Source: Synaphobranchus kaupii
Lineage: Eukaryota; Chordata; Actinopteri; Anguilliformes; Synaphobranchidae
Direction of reading: 5' to 3'
Length of the DNA stretch: 64,000 bases
Assembly (NCBI GenBank): GCA_029718625.1
Contig: CM056391.1
Location: forward strand, 26,576,281 to 26,640,280
Within the stretch, counting starts at the first letter, position 1; each line of letters opens with the position of its first letter. This document shows, in pieces, positions 39,469 through 59,591 of this stretch. Below the pieces are notes generated by a model. That model ran no database searches and was not told the DNA's origin. It saw only the letters and a program-made list of their open reading frames with translations. The position numbers were made by a program, and so were the translations under genes.

Positions 39469-40845
39469 ATAATATATAAAAATATATATAATAACCAAAT
39501 AAGTAATCCAATGCTTAATTCTGTAAAGTGCAGAAGGAATAAAATAAAGTGCTTACATATGATCACAAGACCATAACTTGCAGTAGGGAACATTTGATTT
39601 CCTTAAACTTTAAATAATAAGTCCTATAGGTGAGTTTAGTTTGCTGCCAATCAGCTGTTTATTTCCACCCTCCCCGCTTTGTAATAGGTTTTAAGGGCAC
39701 GCACAGTGCGTTGGAAACCATCTGACCCAAAAAAAAAAAAAAAAAGTTGTGTTCGACCAAGTTAGAATTTTGCAAGACTTTGATTGTTGTATGATTGTTG
39801 TTGTCAAACGTGGTGGTTCCAGCATCTGAGGAACGGCTGCCCTCCAGGGATTTTCATGCACTACAGTCTCTAGAGTTTCCAGAGAATGGTGCAATAAACA
39901 AAAAGCATCCGGTGAGCTGCAGTTCTGTGGGCGAAAACTGCTTGTTTCTGAGGGAGGTCAGAGGAGAATGGGCTGACTCGCTCAAGCTGACAGAAAGGCC
40001 ACAGATGCTCAAATAACAGCTCACAACATGTCGAACCTTGAGGCGGATGGGCTACAGCAGCAGAAGACCACGCCAGGTTCCACTCCTGTCAGCTAATAAC
40101 AAGAAGAGCCCCCCCCCCAACTGTGGTTTGTGCACTGCACTCGAGGGTTACTGCTTTTTGGGGGGCGTGGAGGGGTAGGGGGGTGGGGGGGAGGTGGTAC
40201 ATGTGGATGTGGGAGTTGTCAAAGGAGGTTGAAGATAAGACCAGCTCCATCCTGCAGATTGAATACTGAGGTAATGCAAAGCCAATCTCTGGCATCTTCA
40301 AATGAAACGACCAGGTGTGTCACCGCCTCTTATCGTTCTTGGGTAAAGGAAGATCCTGCTGCTTTTTGCTTACCAAAAACAAGATTATGGTTCCACTTAA
40401 TCCTCTACTTGTTCAGAGCCAATCAGAGCACAGGCCTTCCTGCAGCGATGCCCGGGACCGGTGTGGAACGAAGAGATCTCTTAAGAAGTAGATATGAACA
40501 ATTTTTCTCCCTTTCACCTCCGGGGAGAGCTGTTTTCTGATAACGCCATTATCTCGGGTGCAAGAGGACACCCAACAGCGAGGAAATTCATCATTTCTTT
40601 TCGGTCCAAGCTTTTATTCTTATTTGCATTCAGAAATTTGCATAATCCTTCCGTAGCTGCAAACTTTTGGCAACAATAAGCTTGAATGGCACCGAAAGCT
40701 TCTTCCTTTGAAAATATTTACTTCAGCATCAGACTAGAGGACACCCACAAAAGTACCTGAATCTGAAATGTCAAGTGGGTATGTTTTTTTTGTTTTTTTT
40801 AATGGGTTTTAATTATTTTACTGTACTTACCAGTGGCATAGCCAG

Positions 40846-40905
40846 GGTTTGTTTTTTGGGTGGGCCTCCACAAAAGTGGGTGGCAATTTTTTTTATTTAA
40901 ATATT
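40846..40905 (+). mobile_element. hAT-type terminus fragment
   Basis: The string ccagtggcatagccagggtt followed by tgggtgggcctcc resembles a widespread vertebrate hAT end (cagtggcgtagccagg...ggtgggc). The opposite end was not identified in the following sequence. Confidence 0.4.
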
Positions 40906-41491
40906 TTTTTGGATCTTCCAGTGGAGAGGCAAGGAAAATGCACATAAAAGTTCATGCTCGCGCCCCTACGAGATTATTAGCGATATAAATTTCAACAACC
41001 ACCTGGAGTTGAACGCATAGGCTACCATGGCGGGCTATAATAAAAAATAATTTAAAAAATCAATTTAAACACAGCATTCAAACTTAGGCCTACTTTGATG
41101 GGTTTGAATTGGCGTGTGATCTACATGATAAGACGCAGACGGCGGGGCTTGGTGTTGAACTCTGTACACCTCCGGAAAGTGCAGACTTGACAGCAGGCTA
41201 AACTTAGCTTCACTTTACTTCCCTTGGCAGTATCTTGCTCGCATACTCCGCTTCCTTGGTTTCACAAAGTTTGGCCCTGGTCTGATCCAAGCTGCTTGTA
41301 CCAATCTCCTCCAACCTTGGCTTTTTGGGTAATTTGTTTAGCCGTGTTAGCTAAGCCGATGAAAACTGGGGGGTATTCCACAATGCAGGATAAGGAAGTT
41401 AGCCAGATAACTACAATAATGGGCTACCATGAAACAACCTCAGAAACCTTCTTCAATATCAGCAGCAAACAATATGAATGACTAAATCACA

Positions 41492-41872
41492 CTCCTAAAC
41501 TCCCATTTTCTCCCAATTTAGTAGCCAATTGAACCCCTATTCTAATTCAATTCCCCCCATGTAGCAACCGCTAGAGAATCACCGCTAACCAACCCCGTCA
41601 GCCGGCGGTAGGACGGGAGGGCGCCACGTCCTCTTCAGGGCGCGACTCCTTCGAGCTCCTGACCGTGATTCCAGCTCGCCCACGGCCGCTATCCGTGCAG
41701 CGATTCTCTCCGAGCCCCTCCCCCCACCCGGAAGCAGCCGCCAATTGCTGCTCCCACAGGGCGCCGGTCATGCTCGGATCTGGCAGGACCGGGGAGCGAA
41801 CCCCGATCCTCGGAGCACAACCGCATCGACTGAAAGTCGGCACTTTTACCGCTGTACTACCGCGACGGCCCA
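41492..41872 (-). mobile_element. tRNA-derived SINE (minus strand)
   Basis: Read on the minus strand, the element begins gccgtcgcggtagtacagcg, a good Pol III box A region (41849-41865). It continues to ggggttcgctccccgg (41789-41804), a near-consensus box B in tRNA-like spacing. The body follows leftward and ends in an A/T-rich segment containing the complement of tcccaatttagtagccaatt. The GC-rich body stands out sharply from the intron. Because both promoter boxes look intact, it is one of the better preserved retroelements here. Confidence 0.75.
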
Positions 41873-42214
41873 TAAATTTCAGTTTCTGACAGTGACATGA
41901 ACCAATTGCATCACATTCACCTCCCCATTGCATTCATGAGACTTTCTTATTGGTCAGAATCAGAAACATGAAATGACTTAAAATGGTCAGTGAAAGCTTT
42001 GGAGACTGTTGGAACAAAGAAAGGGAGTGTAGGCTACGTTGTTTCATTAGCTGGAGGGCGGCAACCAAAATTTTTATTTTAGAAAGTAAAGGCATGTTAG
42101 CAAGTAAAGGCGGAACAGCTCATTCAGTCCATGTTCCAGATTTGGGAGTGTTCCGGGTTTTACTCAGTGTAGTTATCCAGCTAACTCACTAATCCTGCTT
42201 TGTGAAATCCCCCC

Positions 42215-42495
42215 CTGGGGCCGCATGTATAAAAGAATGCGTTAAAAAAAATGCTCAGGGAGAAAGTCAGAAATTGGCTTACGCAAAGTTTTGCATTTTC
42301 TCCCTCTGCCTTTCGGTTACAGTGTCGCCATATCAAACTGACTCCAAACATTGAATACATATAGTGTCCAGCGTGTGCAGAGGTACAGATTCTCACAGCA
42401 CGTGTTATATTATACATCTGAATTTCTGCATGGAAACTCCCTTGCACAGCTTTCTGAGGGCATTTTTCTGCTCAGCAATGTTTATATGGCCCCAG
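42215..42495. mobile_element. Terminal-inverted-repeat MITE, copy 2
   Basis: The ends ctggggccgcatgtataaa and tttatatggccccag are inverted, and the interior shares the same blocks as the element at 27125 (agggagaaagtcagaaatt, tacatctgaatttctgcatg, gctttctgagggcatttttc). It is about 65 bp longer than copy 1, the extra sequence lying in the middle. It is non-autonomous. Confidence 0.78.
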
Positions 42496-42645
42496 GTGCT
42501 TGAGTGAATCTGAAGAGAAAGGCAGGTGTACAATGCTGCATGTGGAAGATAAGTTCAAAATTACTTTGAGTGACATTGAATCAAGCTTCTTTTTCACAAC
42601 TTTCAGAAAGTGCAGAAAGTTTCATCACGGTAACATGTGGTAATG

Positions 42646-42753
42646 GTTTCCCAGACATGGATTAAGCCTAGTCCTAGACTAAAAATCTTTTTCAATGGAG
42701 ATCGTGAATCTTTCTTTTAGTCTGGGACTAGGCTTAATCCATGTCTGGGAAAC
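42646..42753. mobile_element. 108 bp palindromic MITE
   Basis: The left arm gtttcccagacatggattaa + gcctagtcctagacta and the right arm are near-perfect reverse complements separated by a short loop (about 42680-42715). This palindrome type (cccagacatggattaagcctagtcc) is common in fish genomes. The ends are unambiguous; the superfamily is not. Confidence 0.85.
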
Positions 42754-43270
42754 TGGTCCCAAATGTTTTTGTAAACCCACATGAGTGTTTGTGGGCCATA
42801 AACCACTGTTTGTGGACTGTTCACAAAATAATATGCACGTAGGAAGACTATAGGACTGAGGCAACTACAAAGACATTGTTCGACCACATTTAAACTAGTT
42901 CTGTATGTTTAACTGAAAGTGTGCAAAAGTGCCGTGGTGAAATTCCTTTTACTGTTTGTTTTAATTGTCTGTGCCCGAGTTTCAGATGTCTAATACATTG
43001 CTTTGGTCTGTCTATATTATAAGCCTTCTGTCTTACAAAGGACTCGGGCCTCGTTCTTTGCAGGACTAAATGTCATTTATTACTTTCGAGGCCAACGTGG
43101 ACATAAAACAAACCTGTCTCGTAACCATTCGTATTTTCTTTGGTGGCCCTGCTATAATATATATACAAAAATACATGCAAACATACTGCTGTGCCGGATA
43201 TCTGATGAAGTTTCCCTTGTCAGTGTAAATAATGAAAACAAAACAGTCAGATTCATGAAGGCAGTTGCGT

Positions 43271-43309
43271 GTGCTCCCACCTGATATGGTGTGCTCCCAC
43301 CTGATATGG
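43271..43309. repeat. 20 bp tandem duplication
   Basis: The unit gtgctcccacctgatatggt occurs twice in direct succession without a mismatch (43271-43290, and 43291-43309 minus the last base). It looks recent. Confidence 0.9.
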
Positions 43310-46300
43310 AATTCACGGTGCCAAAACAAGACCGGTGATACACTGTCTGTGTCTGGATTTGTAAGTAACCCTTATACAAGAGAATATGTAGGTCTCCACA
43401 AATGGCACAGTATTATTAATATGGTTATTTGTTGTGCAGTGAAAAAAAACGCAGTAAGGCATCTGTAATTGATGTGACCTCAAAATCAAAGCAAAGGTCT
43501 CAGCTGGTGAAACAGTGGCCTTGTAATATAAATAGGCTGATAGCTGACAGCGGATTGGTAGTTTATGTGAGGTTCTCAATGGCCGTTCGCCTTCGCTGCC
43601 CTCGTAAAACAAAAGAAAATGACCGTGCTGCATAGCTTCTGCGCGTATCCATTTCTGGTTATTTTATTCCTTCCTTGGACAGGTTTATGAGCGAGCACCA
43701 CGTTGAAGACACTTGAGATCATGTTACAGGAGGACCTGGATTTAAATGCAGTTTATAGGATGCATTGTTAAGGAGCGCTGTTCTTGTTCACAGCATTAGA
43801 GGTCTCTTCTGGGCTGTTCGGCAGTTCTCAAGAGGGTACATCTGTTTTGCAGCCTCCCCCACACTTTTCACGATAAGCAGTTTAAGCCAGATATATCAGT
43901 CCCTCTAGTCTTCCTTAGTACAGAGGGTCCTTCACAGGGGTCCAGTACAGATCTTGAACATGTTAATGACGCGTCTCTATGAAGCGGATCACGGCGCCTT
44001 AAGGGACGTGTAAAGACGAGAAGTTGTGAATGTGTGATATTAAATTCCTTTTATGGGCAATCCACATCTCTGGAGTCATATTTGTGCCAGTCTCCCTTGT
44101 GACTTGGTAGGACTCCATCAACTTTATTTGACACATGATCCATGCACGCAAAGCTCTCCGTGACAAGATTTTTATCTCTACTTCTCCGAAAAGGAATGAG
44201 TGTTGAAGAGAGCGGCCGATCAATTTGCACCACAACATTTTAAACATGACAATGGTGTTGCACTGAAATGCAGCCTAATGATTCAGTTGTGACCGTCTAG
44301 TTCAGCTGGACAGGGCAAGCACATGCAAAGATGGTGGGATTATGGCAAGACATTCCAGTCTCATTTATTTCCTAGGTGGAACTTAATTTACAGGAAACCA
44401 GGCTTTCACCTCCGGGTCTACAGTGGGCTCAGGCATTCAATTCTTTTTCTTTCCATTTTGCACTATTTTAGTCTTAGCTTTGATGCACAATATTTCATTA
44501 GCTGCAATATAATTCACACATGGATCGCATTTTTAAAAACTGCATTTTACCTTCCTGTTCATATGGTTAATGTTCTAATCCATTAAAGGACACGGAACAC
44601 TATTAATTGGACGCACATTACTCATGTGCCATGCGGCCTTCCATTGCAGCTTACCTTACATTTTGTAATAGTAAGGTGAACCTGAACAAACTGACTCGCT
44701 TAAACCCCTGAGGATCAAGTATTGACAGGATTTCGGGGGAAACAAATGAAGGTTTCCCTTATAAATATTACAAATGCTTGTGGTCTCCAGCGTATTTGCA
44801 TAAGGAAAGCTGGGAATCTACGGTGGTGTAGACGGGGAAGTCTAGCTTTTCGGCATTCCTTGCTGTGACAGATGAAAGATACAGTCACATACGGCTGTGA
44901 TGTATGTGTAAGAAATATGAAACGGTACAAGCAGGTGTCACCAAGATCATTTTTTATTTATTTATTTTTAGTAGTCACATCTGATTTGGCCAGTCATGTG
45001 TGTGCGTGTGATGCTAAAGCGACTAGTTAATACAAGGCATCTTGCAATGCTGACCTACTTAAAATCTGTTTCATATCCATTCAGTTCTGGATATCAGTGA
45101 GGAAGGAAATGAATGCTTTTAGAGAAATTATTTCTGTGTCCTTCATTACCAAGAAAAAAAATGTTTTCTGATTTTCAGTCTTTGTGTAATGTACAGCTTA
45201 AATTCATTAAATAATGGAGTGAACAAAATATTTTGAGTAAACATGAAACAATCTTCAATAACTCTAATTGTGCTTTGTTTATTCATTTGAATATCAAGTC
45301 CTGCAGTACTTTTTCTACCTTCACGCTTTGATGTTATAATTTTATTTATCTGTGGCCCGTGACTGTGGCCAACTCTTGGCTAGGAATTTTGACGTTTCCA
45401 AAAGAGACCCCAGCTTTTAGTGATTCATGAAGTATGCATGAAGGGAGATTTAGGTCAGTAGTGCCTTCACCTGTGGTTCAACCCCGCACCAATGATTTAT
45501 TCATTCACTTGGGCGTTGTTATGTTGTCATTGCAAAATGCTACCACCATGTTGAAATGAACAGTTGCCGTCCTTTTTTAGTTTTTACCACAAGTGGCCAA
45601 TATTTCATATTGACCTGCGCTTGCAAACCACTTAGGGGGGGAAGGAGGCCTCCACGAATATGGGATCTCTTAATTCAATATATTAACATGGAATACGCTT
45701 AACTTCATTTACGCTGCCCTTACACACAAAGATTCAGCCTTTTTTCATAATAAGCAGAGACGGAGATTAAATTAGCATGGAATTTCTGCACAATTAACTT
45801 TGCTTGTAATGGCCTTACAGAAGCAGGGCAGGGTGTACATTGAAATCCAGGAACAGTGCTCGAGAGGCCGTCACCCAGTACGTGGTCTTGAATGGTTGGG
45901 TAACGGTTAGGATTATGTTAATAGAGAGAGGCGCGGACAAAAGGTGAATTCCTTTTCAGGTAAATGGCATCTCCTGCTGTACCCTGTGTGAAGTAGTTGC
46001 TGCGCCTCTCCTTTTGCCTGTCACCGAGAGTGGCCCTCAAACGAAATCCCCCACAGATGACGCCCTGTAAGGCTATTACCGAGATTTCCATGGAAACGGC
46101 TAGGCATTTTCATTAAATCTCAGTCCGTGTCTCCCTTTGCGATGCTTCATCCCCGTGCATCTTCCTGCGCCTTAACCGCTATTTATTTGTGGTCTGACAG
46201 AAATGAAAGGTTGCTGTCACTATCCTGTACCCTGGGCAGTTTAAAGTCTCCACCTTTGCTGTCAATCCAGCCCTCCTTCTTGTGTGTCTATTTTCACGCT

Positions 46301-47029
46301 TGAAGTCTGATAGTGCTGCTTTGTACTCAATGATCTGTGGTAATTTATTTTGCAGGTGCCATTTTTCTGAACTCACATTTTTCTAATTCCTTGATAAATA
46401 ATGAAAGCAACGAGGACTCGGTAGCGCCCTCTGACTTTGGGTCCCCACTGTATTTGGTTTTTTTTCCAAGCAAGTTGGAATTGCACAAGCAGGAGCCATT
46501 TTGAGTCCTGTTGATTTGTTGGTGCTTTGAGACGCTTCTCTCACATGTAGAACTGTTGATGCAGGGATTCATATCACTTCTTTCCTTGACCACAGTGGTT
46601 GCTGGAGTGCAGACTGCACGTGTCATAGGAAATGTTTCCAGACAGAGATTAAATGCATACTTTTTTTTTTATCGGGTAATATACACACAACCTGGAGGCA
46701 TAATGTTGCGTACAGGCTGCTATAACAGCCATTGTAAAGGTGGTAGGTCATCATAAACATCTGTAAGTATCAAACATATTCTTGGCGCACAAAAACTGTC
46801 TGTGTTAATCAAAAATATGCATTACACCTGAAATGGTACTCGTAAAAACTCCAGGAAGTGAACTATCCCTTTAAGGCATTGTTCATCCAGGCAGTCGTCG
46901 TAAATGCATCAAAAGAACCTGGGGTCATGGCCTCAGTATCAGCTCAAGTCCTTGCCCTTTCTGCGACTGCAGTTCATATGCATTTTTAATCGCACGTGCA
47001 TATTCTAGCGAGGCCTTTCCGTTAACTGA

Positions 47030-51975
<4,946 letters not shown>

Positions 51976-52283
51976 TAAAAAGAATCAATTGAAACTACCC
52001 GCATAATGCCCGGCGCACCTTTACTAACGGCAAATCCCTCTCTATCTGTAGCCATCAAACCGGCTAGCATGGCAGCTGTGAAGATTAAGCTGAATAAGGA
52101 GCTTGTCAGTATAGGACTATAGTCAGCCCCTGTCTCTGTTTGTTCCTTTGTGAAAGCCACTGCGCTGGAGCAGGAGGTAGTTAACATACCAAATTTTAGT
52201 CCCTTGTAAATGTATCCATCACAAACGATGGCAAAACCATAATGAGGCTGATCAATCGCGAGCCAGTTCACTTGTTGGGTATT

Positions 52284-52330
52284 GCTTTGAACCAGTCAAG
52301 CTTGGGTTTCAAGCTTGACTGGTTAAAAGC
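52284..52330. repeat. 21 bp hairpin
   Basis: The arms gctttgaaccagtcaagctt+g and caagcttgactggttaaaag+c are reverse complements with one mismatch around a 5 nt loop. It lies about 65 nt before the SINE. Confidence 0.85.
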
Positions 52331-52395
52331 AGGTACTCTCTTTTTGGATGGCCCAAACCCAATAAGCTGTGATGTTCTTAAAATAGCCTGGTGCA

Positions 52396-52720
52396 TCTGC
52401 GGGCAGCACAGTGCTGCAGTGGATGGCACTGTCGCCTCACAGCAAGAAGGTCCTGGGTTCCAATCCAGGCCAGGAATTTGTGTGGAATTTGCATGTGGCT
52501 TTCCTCTGGGTACTCCGGTTTCCTCCCCCAGTCCAGACATGCAGGTTACTCTAATTGGAGACTCTAATTTGCCTGTAGGTATGCGTGTGTGAGTGAATTG
52601 TGCATGCGCTGCGATTGATTGGAGACCTGTCCAGAGGGTATTCCTGCCTCTCGCCCAATGCATGCTGGGATAGGCTCCAGACCACCGTGACCCTGTCCAG
52701 GAATAAGCAGGTCAGATAGC
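52396..52720 (+). mobile_element. tRNA-like SINE, copy 2 (longer)
   Basis: The head gcagcacagtgctgcagtgg + atggcactgtcgcctcacag matches copy 1 at 12883. A box B-like ggttccaatcc lies at 52456-52466. The body continues with gggtactccggtttcctccc, gacatgcaggttactctaat and cgcccaatgcatgctgggat, ending near cagatagcggatggaagg. This is a widely dispersed fish repeat type. No coding capacity is present. Confidence 0.75.
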
Positions 52721-54646
52721 GGATGGAAGGATCGTATGTCTGCAGTTTATTCAGGTCCTGGCTCCATCAGAAGTGAAAGCGGTAATTTTGCAGAAAGTTT
52801 CGGTGTTTTTTCTGCTAAAATGATCGGGGACATTTTAGAAAGCCATTAACTATTACTTTCACAACATTTGTAATCCTCTTGCTACATATTTGCCGGATCT
52901 TCAGTTAGAGTAAGCATCCCACCCAGCTTTACAATCCCTATGACCTCTCATTACAATCAAGGTCTGTACAGAAGAGGATTTTCACCTGAAGATCGTATTG
53001 ACTTTTCCTTCCCAGATACATCAGAATGTAATCTTTTCCAAATAGAATTGAAGAAGCTGTCAACTGAACGGCAACTGAGATATAGGCGTGTCAGAAAAGC
53101 AATTTTGGTCCAAGAGCCCATCTTCTCCCGAGCAACAGCCAGGGCGTGCCGTGGTTATTCACCTTTTCCTTGCATCATACACTCATTTCAAAAGGTTTAG
53201 ATAAGCTCTGTATGAATTATTCTAATACGATTTTATCTTTCCTATGTCCTTAACGAAAGTTTTAAGCTTTTCAAGGATATGATTTGTGTACACGATTGAT
53301 TGAAATAGCAATGCAATAAGGTGATAAGCAGCATAGTTCTTAACTTGGATTTTCTTTCGGCTCTCAGATGGCGTACCAAAAATAACATAAACGTGAAGAT
53401 ATGCCTTGCTTTGATACCTGGATACCATAGCAACCCTTCCCAATTTCCCAGTTTTGCTAGATGAGTCATTGCATTGTAAACCTTTTGATAAGTGATGTTA
53501 CTGTAGATTCTACAGGAACATCCTCGGTGCAGTGGTGCCTACACCTGCTCTCATAAAACATAAAACCCCAGGGGTATACAGCTGAGGGGACGTCCTGCTC
53601 TTAGATATTAAAAGTATAAAAGTGATGTCTAAATAGATGGGGTCTCAATGAGGCTGCGGGCCAACATGCGCAAAGGGAATATTGAAAATTATGGCTGGCG
53701 GTCCTTCCTCTTCCAGAACGGGCGTCTCAGGAGGACTTCAAAGCGCAGTTCTGTGCTGTCGACTAGCTAAGGGCACGGCTTTCATCTGTGCTGATAATAG
53801 TCCTGGCTGCAAATTTCCTGGCTTGGCAGGGAGCTTGGGGATTGAAAGCTTGTTGCTTCTTACGGTGGGGAACAGCCTCCCATCTTTCCCCTAACCTGAA
53901 GCTTCAATGAGGCCTTTCACTCCAATGAGTAGAGAGACTGAAAGGTAACCAGTGCTTGACAGTGAAGGGTTGGTGAGTGTTAATAGAATATTTGCACCAC
54001 AATATTATCAGAGACAGGTCTGTAGACGTTATGGGGCTGCCTAGTCTAGCTTATCACAAACTAAGATTAGCTTTAAGAATAGTGTGTGCAGGCATCGAAG
54101 GCTCAGGTGAGACATGGGAATGGTTGGATAGGCCACCAGTAGGGTTCTTTGTTTTGCACGTGTTGATCCCAAGGCACGTTGCTATTGAACATAAATATAG
54201 TCGCTGCACATTGTGATGTTTATCTCGGTCCGCATTGTTAGCCTGTTGTTTATAGTTACCATATATTTGAGTCTTAACAAACATGAAGAAGAGTCACGAG
54301 ACATGTTTGTGTCACCTCACCTGTGCATTGTTATGTTTTAGCATAGACAGGGTGGACATCCAGCATATCTGCGGTCTGCTCTTCATTGTGTAATGTTGAT
54401 AGACAACATTCCTGTTGAAGTGCCATTGTTCTGAAAACTTAAGTGACAGTTGTTGGACGAGGAAGATAAATATTCTGTTTTAAGCTGTTTGGTCACAGAG
54501 ATTGTTCTCTTTTACTTGCAATCATTGGCATGTAGTACTGTACTTGTTTTAAAAGATGTGTCAACCAAAAATTTAAACATTTCATGACTCGAATTGCAAC
54601 ATGAAATGGCATTGTACAGTATGTCGTCGTCTTTGGTGAAAGACCT

Positions 54647-55766
54647 GGGGCCCTATCTTACACCCGGCGCAAAGCGGCGCTCGCTGTGCATAAGTTTTTT
54701 TCGATAGCCTATGGTTAAAAAACTGAGATAAATGTCATCATGTCAACTGAATTGTAACCTTAGCTATTCTTCGTCCTTCATATTTTTTTAATTAGTGACA
54801 AGGTTTCCATACCCTCAGCTTATTAAAACCCCGCTGATTTCACCTGTTATTCCATAACTGAACAAAAGATTTTAAAGAGAACTAACCGTCTAATTAGAAA
54901 CTAAATTTGCAGCACGTTACACAATTAATTTACAATTAATTTTAATGCCATTATCTGCATGTGCACTTTACAGGAGCAGGTCTGTTTCCCTTGCTGTAAA
55001 TCACACTTTTCTTCCTGGGAAAGTGGATCGTTTTAAAGCATTACGCTACCAGTAAAACAGGTTGGTCACATTTCCATAAGCAGGGCATTATAAAAAAAGG
55101 GAAAATATGCTGAACCTATGGGTTGCCAACCTGACAGATTTATTGTATTTAGTGTCATCATTAAGGCAAAACAACGTTATTTATGTTATTAATCAAAATT
55201 AGAATGCAGGTAGCCTAATGAACTTCGGATGAAGCTTGAACATGAGTTAATTGCATAATCAAACGAAATTCGTTAAACAAGCAGGCTAATTTGGCGTTTT
55301 CTAAGGTGAGACGGAAGCAATTGGTCGCTTATTCTCAGCTGTTGCAGGTGCTTTTAACGAAATTTAACCGCATATATTTTGTAAACAGCACTGTCAGGAA
55401 TTACCGGGAACTCATAATGGTTAACCCAAATAATATTGATCATAGGCTACTATTGATCCACATAGCCTATTCCTTGATCGCACTAAACACACACGAGCAT
55501 GTCTGTTTCGCCGTCATAAGCAATCCGCCAAGGTGGAAAAGCAGGCTTTTAAAGGGAATGGGATATAACATTTTGATTGGATTATTGCATGTCACGCCCA
55601 AGACACACCTATAATTAATGAAGAGACTATGTTCAGCCCATTTGGACGTTGCGCCGTGCTTAGTGCCAAAAAAACACGCCGTTAAAATAGCAAAAGTGGA
55701 CTTGGACGCGCCCTAAATGGACTTTACGCCATGCGCTTAGACCAAGCGCCAAGATAGAGCCCCAGA
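54647..55766. mobile_element. 1.1 kb terminal-inverted-repeat DNA transposon
   Basis: The left end ctggggccctatcttacacc + cggcgcaaagc and the reverse complement of the right end (ctggggctctatcttggcgc + ttggtctaagcgc) are inverted copies of a terminus common in fish genomes (gggccctatcttgcacccggcgc). Subterminal GC-rich motifs (gcgc) appear on both sides. The interior is AT-rich with no transposase. Flanking bases do not show a clear target duplication. Confidence 0.7.
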
Positions 55767-56179
55767 TGGTGTACTAAGTGACATTATCCGTAATTATAAC
55801 GAGGAAATTTCAACATAAATGGAGATACACAAGGAGACATACAGCCGTAAGTATAGGATGGGTAAAAAACAGTATTAAAGGCTGAGAGTATCCAGTCAAT
55901 CTGCACTATGCAATATTCTGATTCAAAGGCAGCTTTGAACTCTCAAAAGTCTAATACTAAACAAGTCTGGTAGGGACACAGAGACCATCTGCTTTCATTT
56001 ATCGTAATTCATTATCCAAGTCAAAAATACACTGCAACTCATAAAGTTTATTTATTCTGTCAATATAATGATGTAATTTCTCACTCCGTTTTCTCTGTCC
56101 CTCTGTGTGCTGTTATCATTGCGTGGTTATGATTTTCTGTGTAGTGTTTACGGCATAATAGTATAACCGCATTAAATAA

Positions 56180-58834
<2,655 letters not shown>

Positions 58835-58954
58835 CCTCGCACCAGCCCTGTCGGTCAGTGGAGTTCATGTGCAGCAGCGGCATGTGCATCAATGCAGGCT
58901 GGAGGTGCGACGGCGAGTACGACTGTGACGACCAATCCGATGAGAAGAACTGCA
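58835..58954 (+). CDS. lrp4: lrp4 exon 7: LDLa repeat 6
   Basis: The exon is 120 bp with acceptor gccccctccag and donor A|gtgagt, phase 1-1. It encodes [18 protein letters not shown] and [20 protein letters not shown], a six-cysteine LDLa repeat. The acceptor and the first 26 nt of the exon are preceded, about 62 nt upstream, by a near-identical partial copy (see separate entry). The true acceptor is the downstream one, because only it leads into the full open repeat. The exon also contains an internal gtcagt that resembles a donor. Confidence 0.95.
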
Positions 58955-59051
58955 GTGAGTACAGTCGCCTATGCTTGCTCGTTTGTGTTTGTGTGTGCGT
59001 GTGTGTATGTGTGCATGCGAGGCCTCTCTCACACCGTTCAAACTCTTCCAG
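58955..59051 (+). other. lrp4: lrp4 intron 7 (97 nt)
   Basis: This is the shortest intron, gtgagt to cttccag. Its centre is a GT-rich stretch (gtttgtgtttgtgtgtgcgt + gtgtgtatgtgtg). Confidence 0.92.
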
Positions 59052-59177
59052 CCACGTCCATGTGCACCACTGACCAGTTTCGCTGCGCATCCGGCCGCTG
59101 CGTACGGTTGTCATGGCGATGCGACGGCGAGGACGACTGCGCGGACGGCAGTGACGAGGACAGCTGCGAGAAAACGG
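59052..59177 (+). CDS. lrp4: lrp4 exon 8: LDLa repeat 7
   Basis: The exon is 126 bp with acceptor aactcttccag and donor G|gtaacg, a slightly weak donor. It encodes [17 protein letters not shown] and [20 protein letters not shown] followed by SCEKTG. It has six cysteines and an intact calcium cage. The intron separating it from exon 7 is only 97 nt and is dominated by a GT-rich stretch. Confidence 0.95.
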
Positions 59178-59465
59178 GTAACGGCCGTGCTTACTCCGGC
59201 CCTGCCCCCTTCAGAATCCCCCCCCCGTGTAATTCCAGGGGAGTCTCGGCGTGGCGAACCTATAGCGTTTCAGCCACAGTCAGTCTTTACCTTTTCTTTC
59301 CTCGCCTCTAAGGGTTCACGCGGGGCTTCAAAACGGATAAGTAAATATAATCCTGTCAAATAAACTAGTAAACGAAGCCCAGCCTTTTAAACGGCGACAG
59401 TTCAATTTAAGAAGCACTTGGTGACACCCTAACATGCCCCCCCCCCCCCCACTCTCTGCTCTCAG

Positions 59466-59591
59466 ACGCTTCGCCCTGCGCCCCCGACCAGTTCCTGTGT
59501 GGGAACAGCCGCTGCATTGGCCAGAGGAAGGTGTGCAACGGGGTCAACGACTGCGGGGACGGCACGGACGAGCGGCCGCACCAGGAATGCC
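59466..59591 (+). CDS. lrp4: lrp4 exon 9: LDLa repeat 8
   Basis: The exon is 126 bp with acceptor ctgctctcag and donor C|gtgagt. It encodes [17 protein letters not shown] and [20 protein letters not shown], then PHQEC. This is the last LDLa repeat. It uses [13 protein letters not shown] instead of [13 protein letters not shown], so one acidic ligand is Asn and Thr replaces Ser. Mammalian LRP4 repeat 8 also starts this core with Asn. The C14 run just upstream overlaps the polypyrimidine tract region. Confidence 0.94.

Noticed and set aside
55291..55614. 107-codon open frame in intron 5
   Set aside because: It lies inside the inverted-repeat transposon and has no transposase motif.
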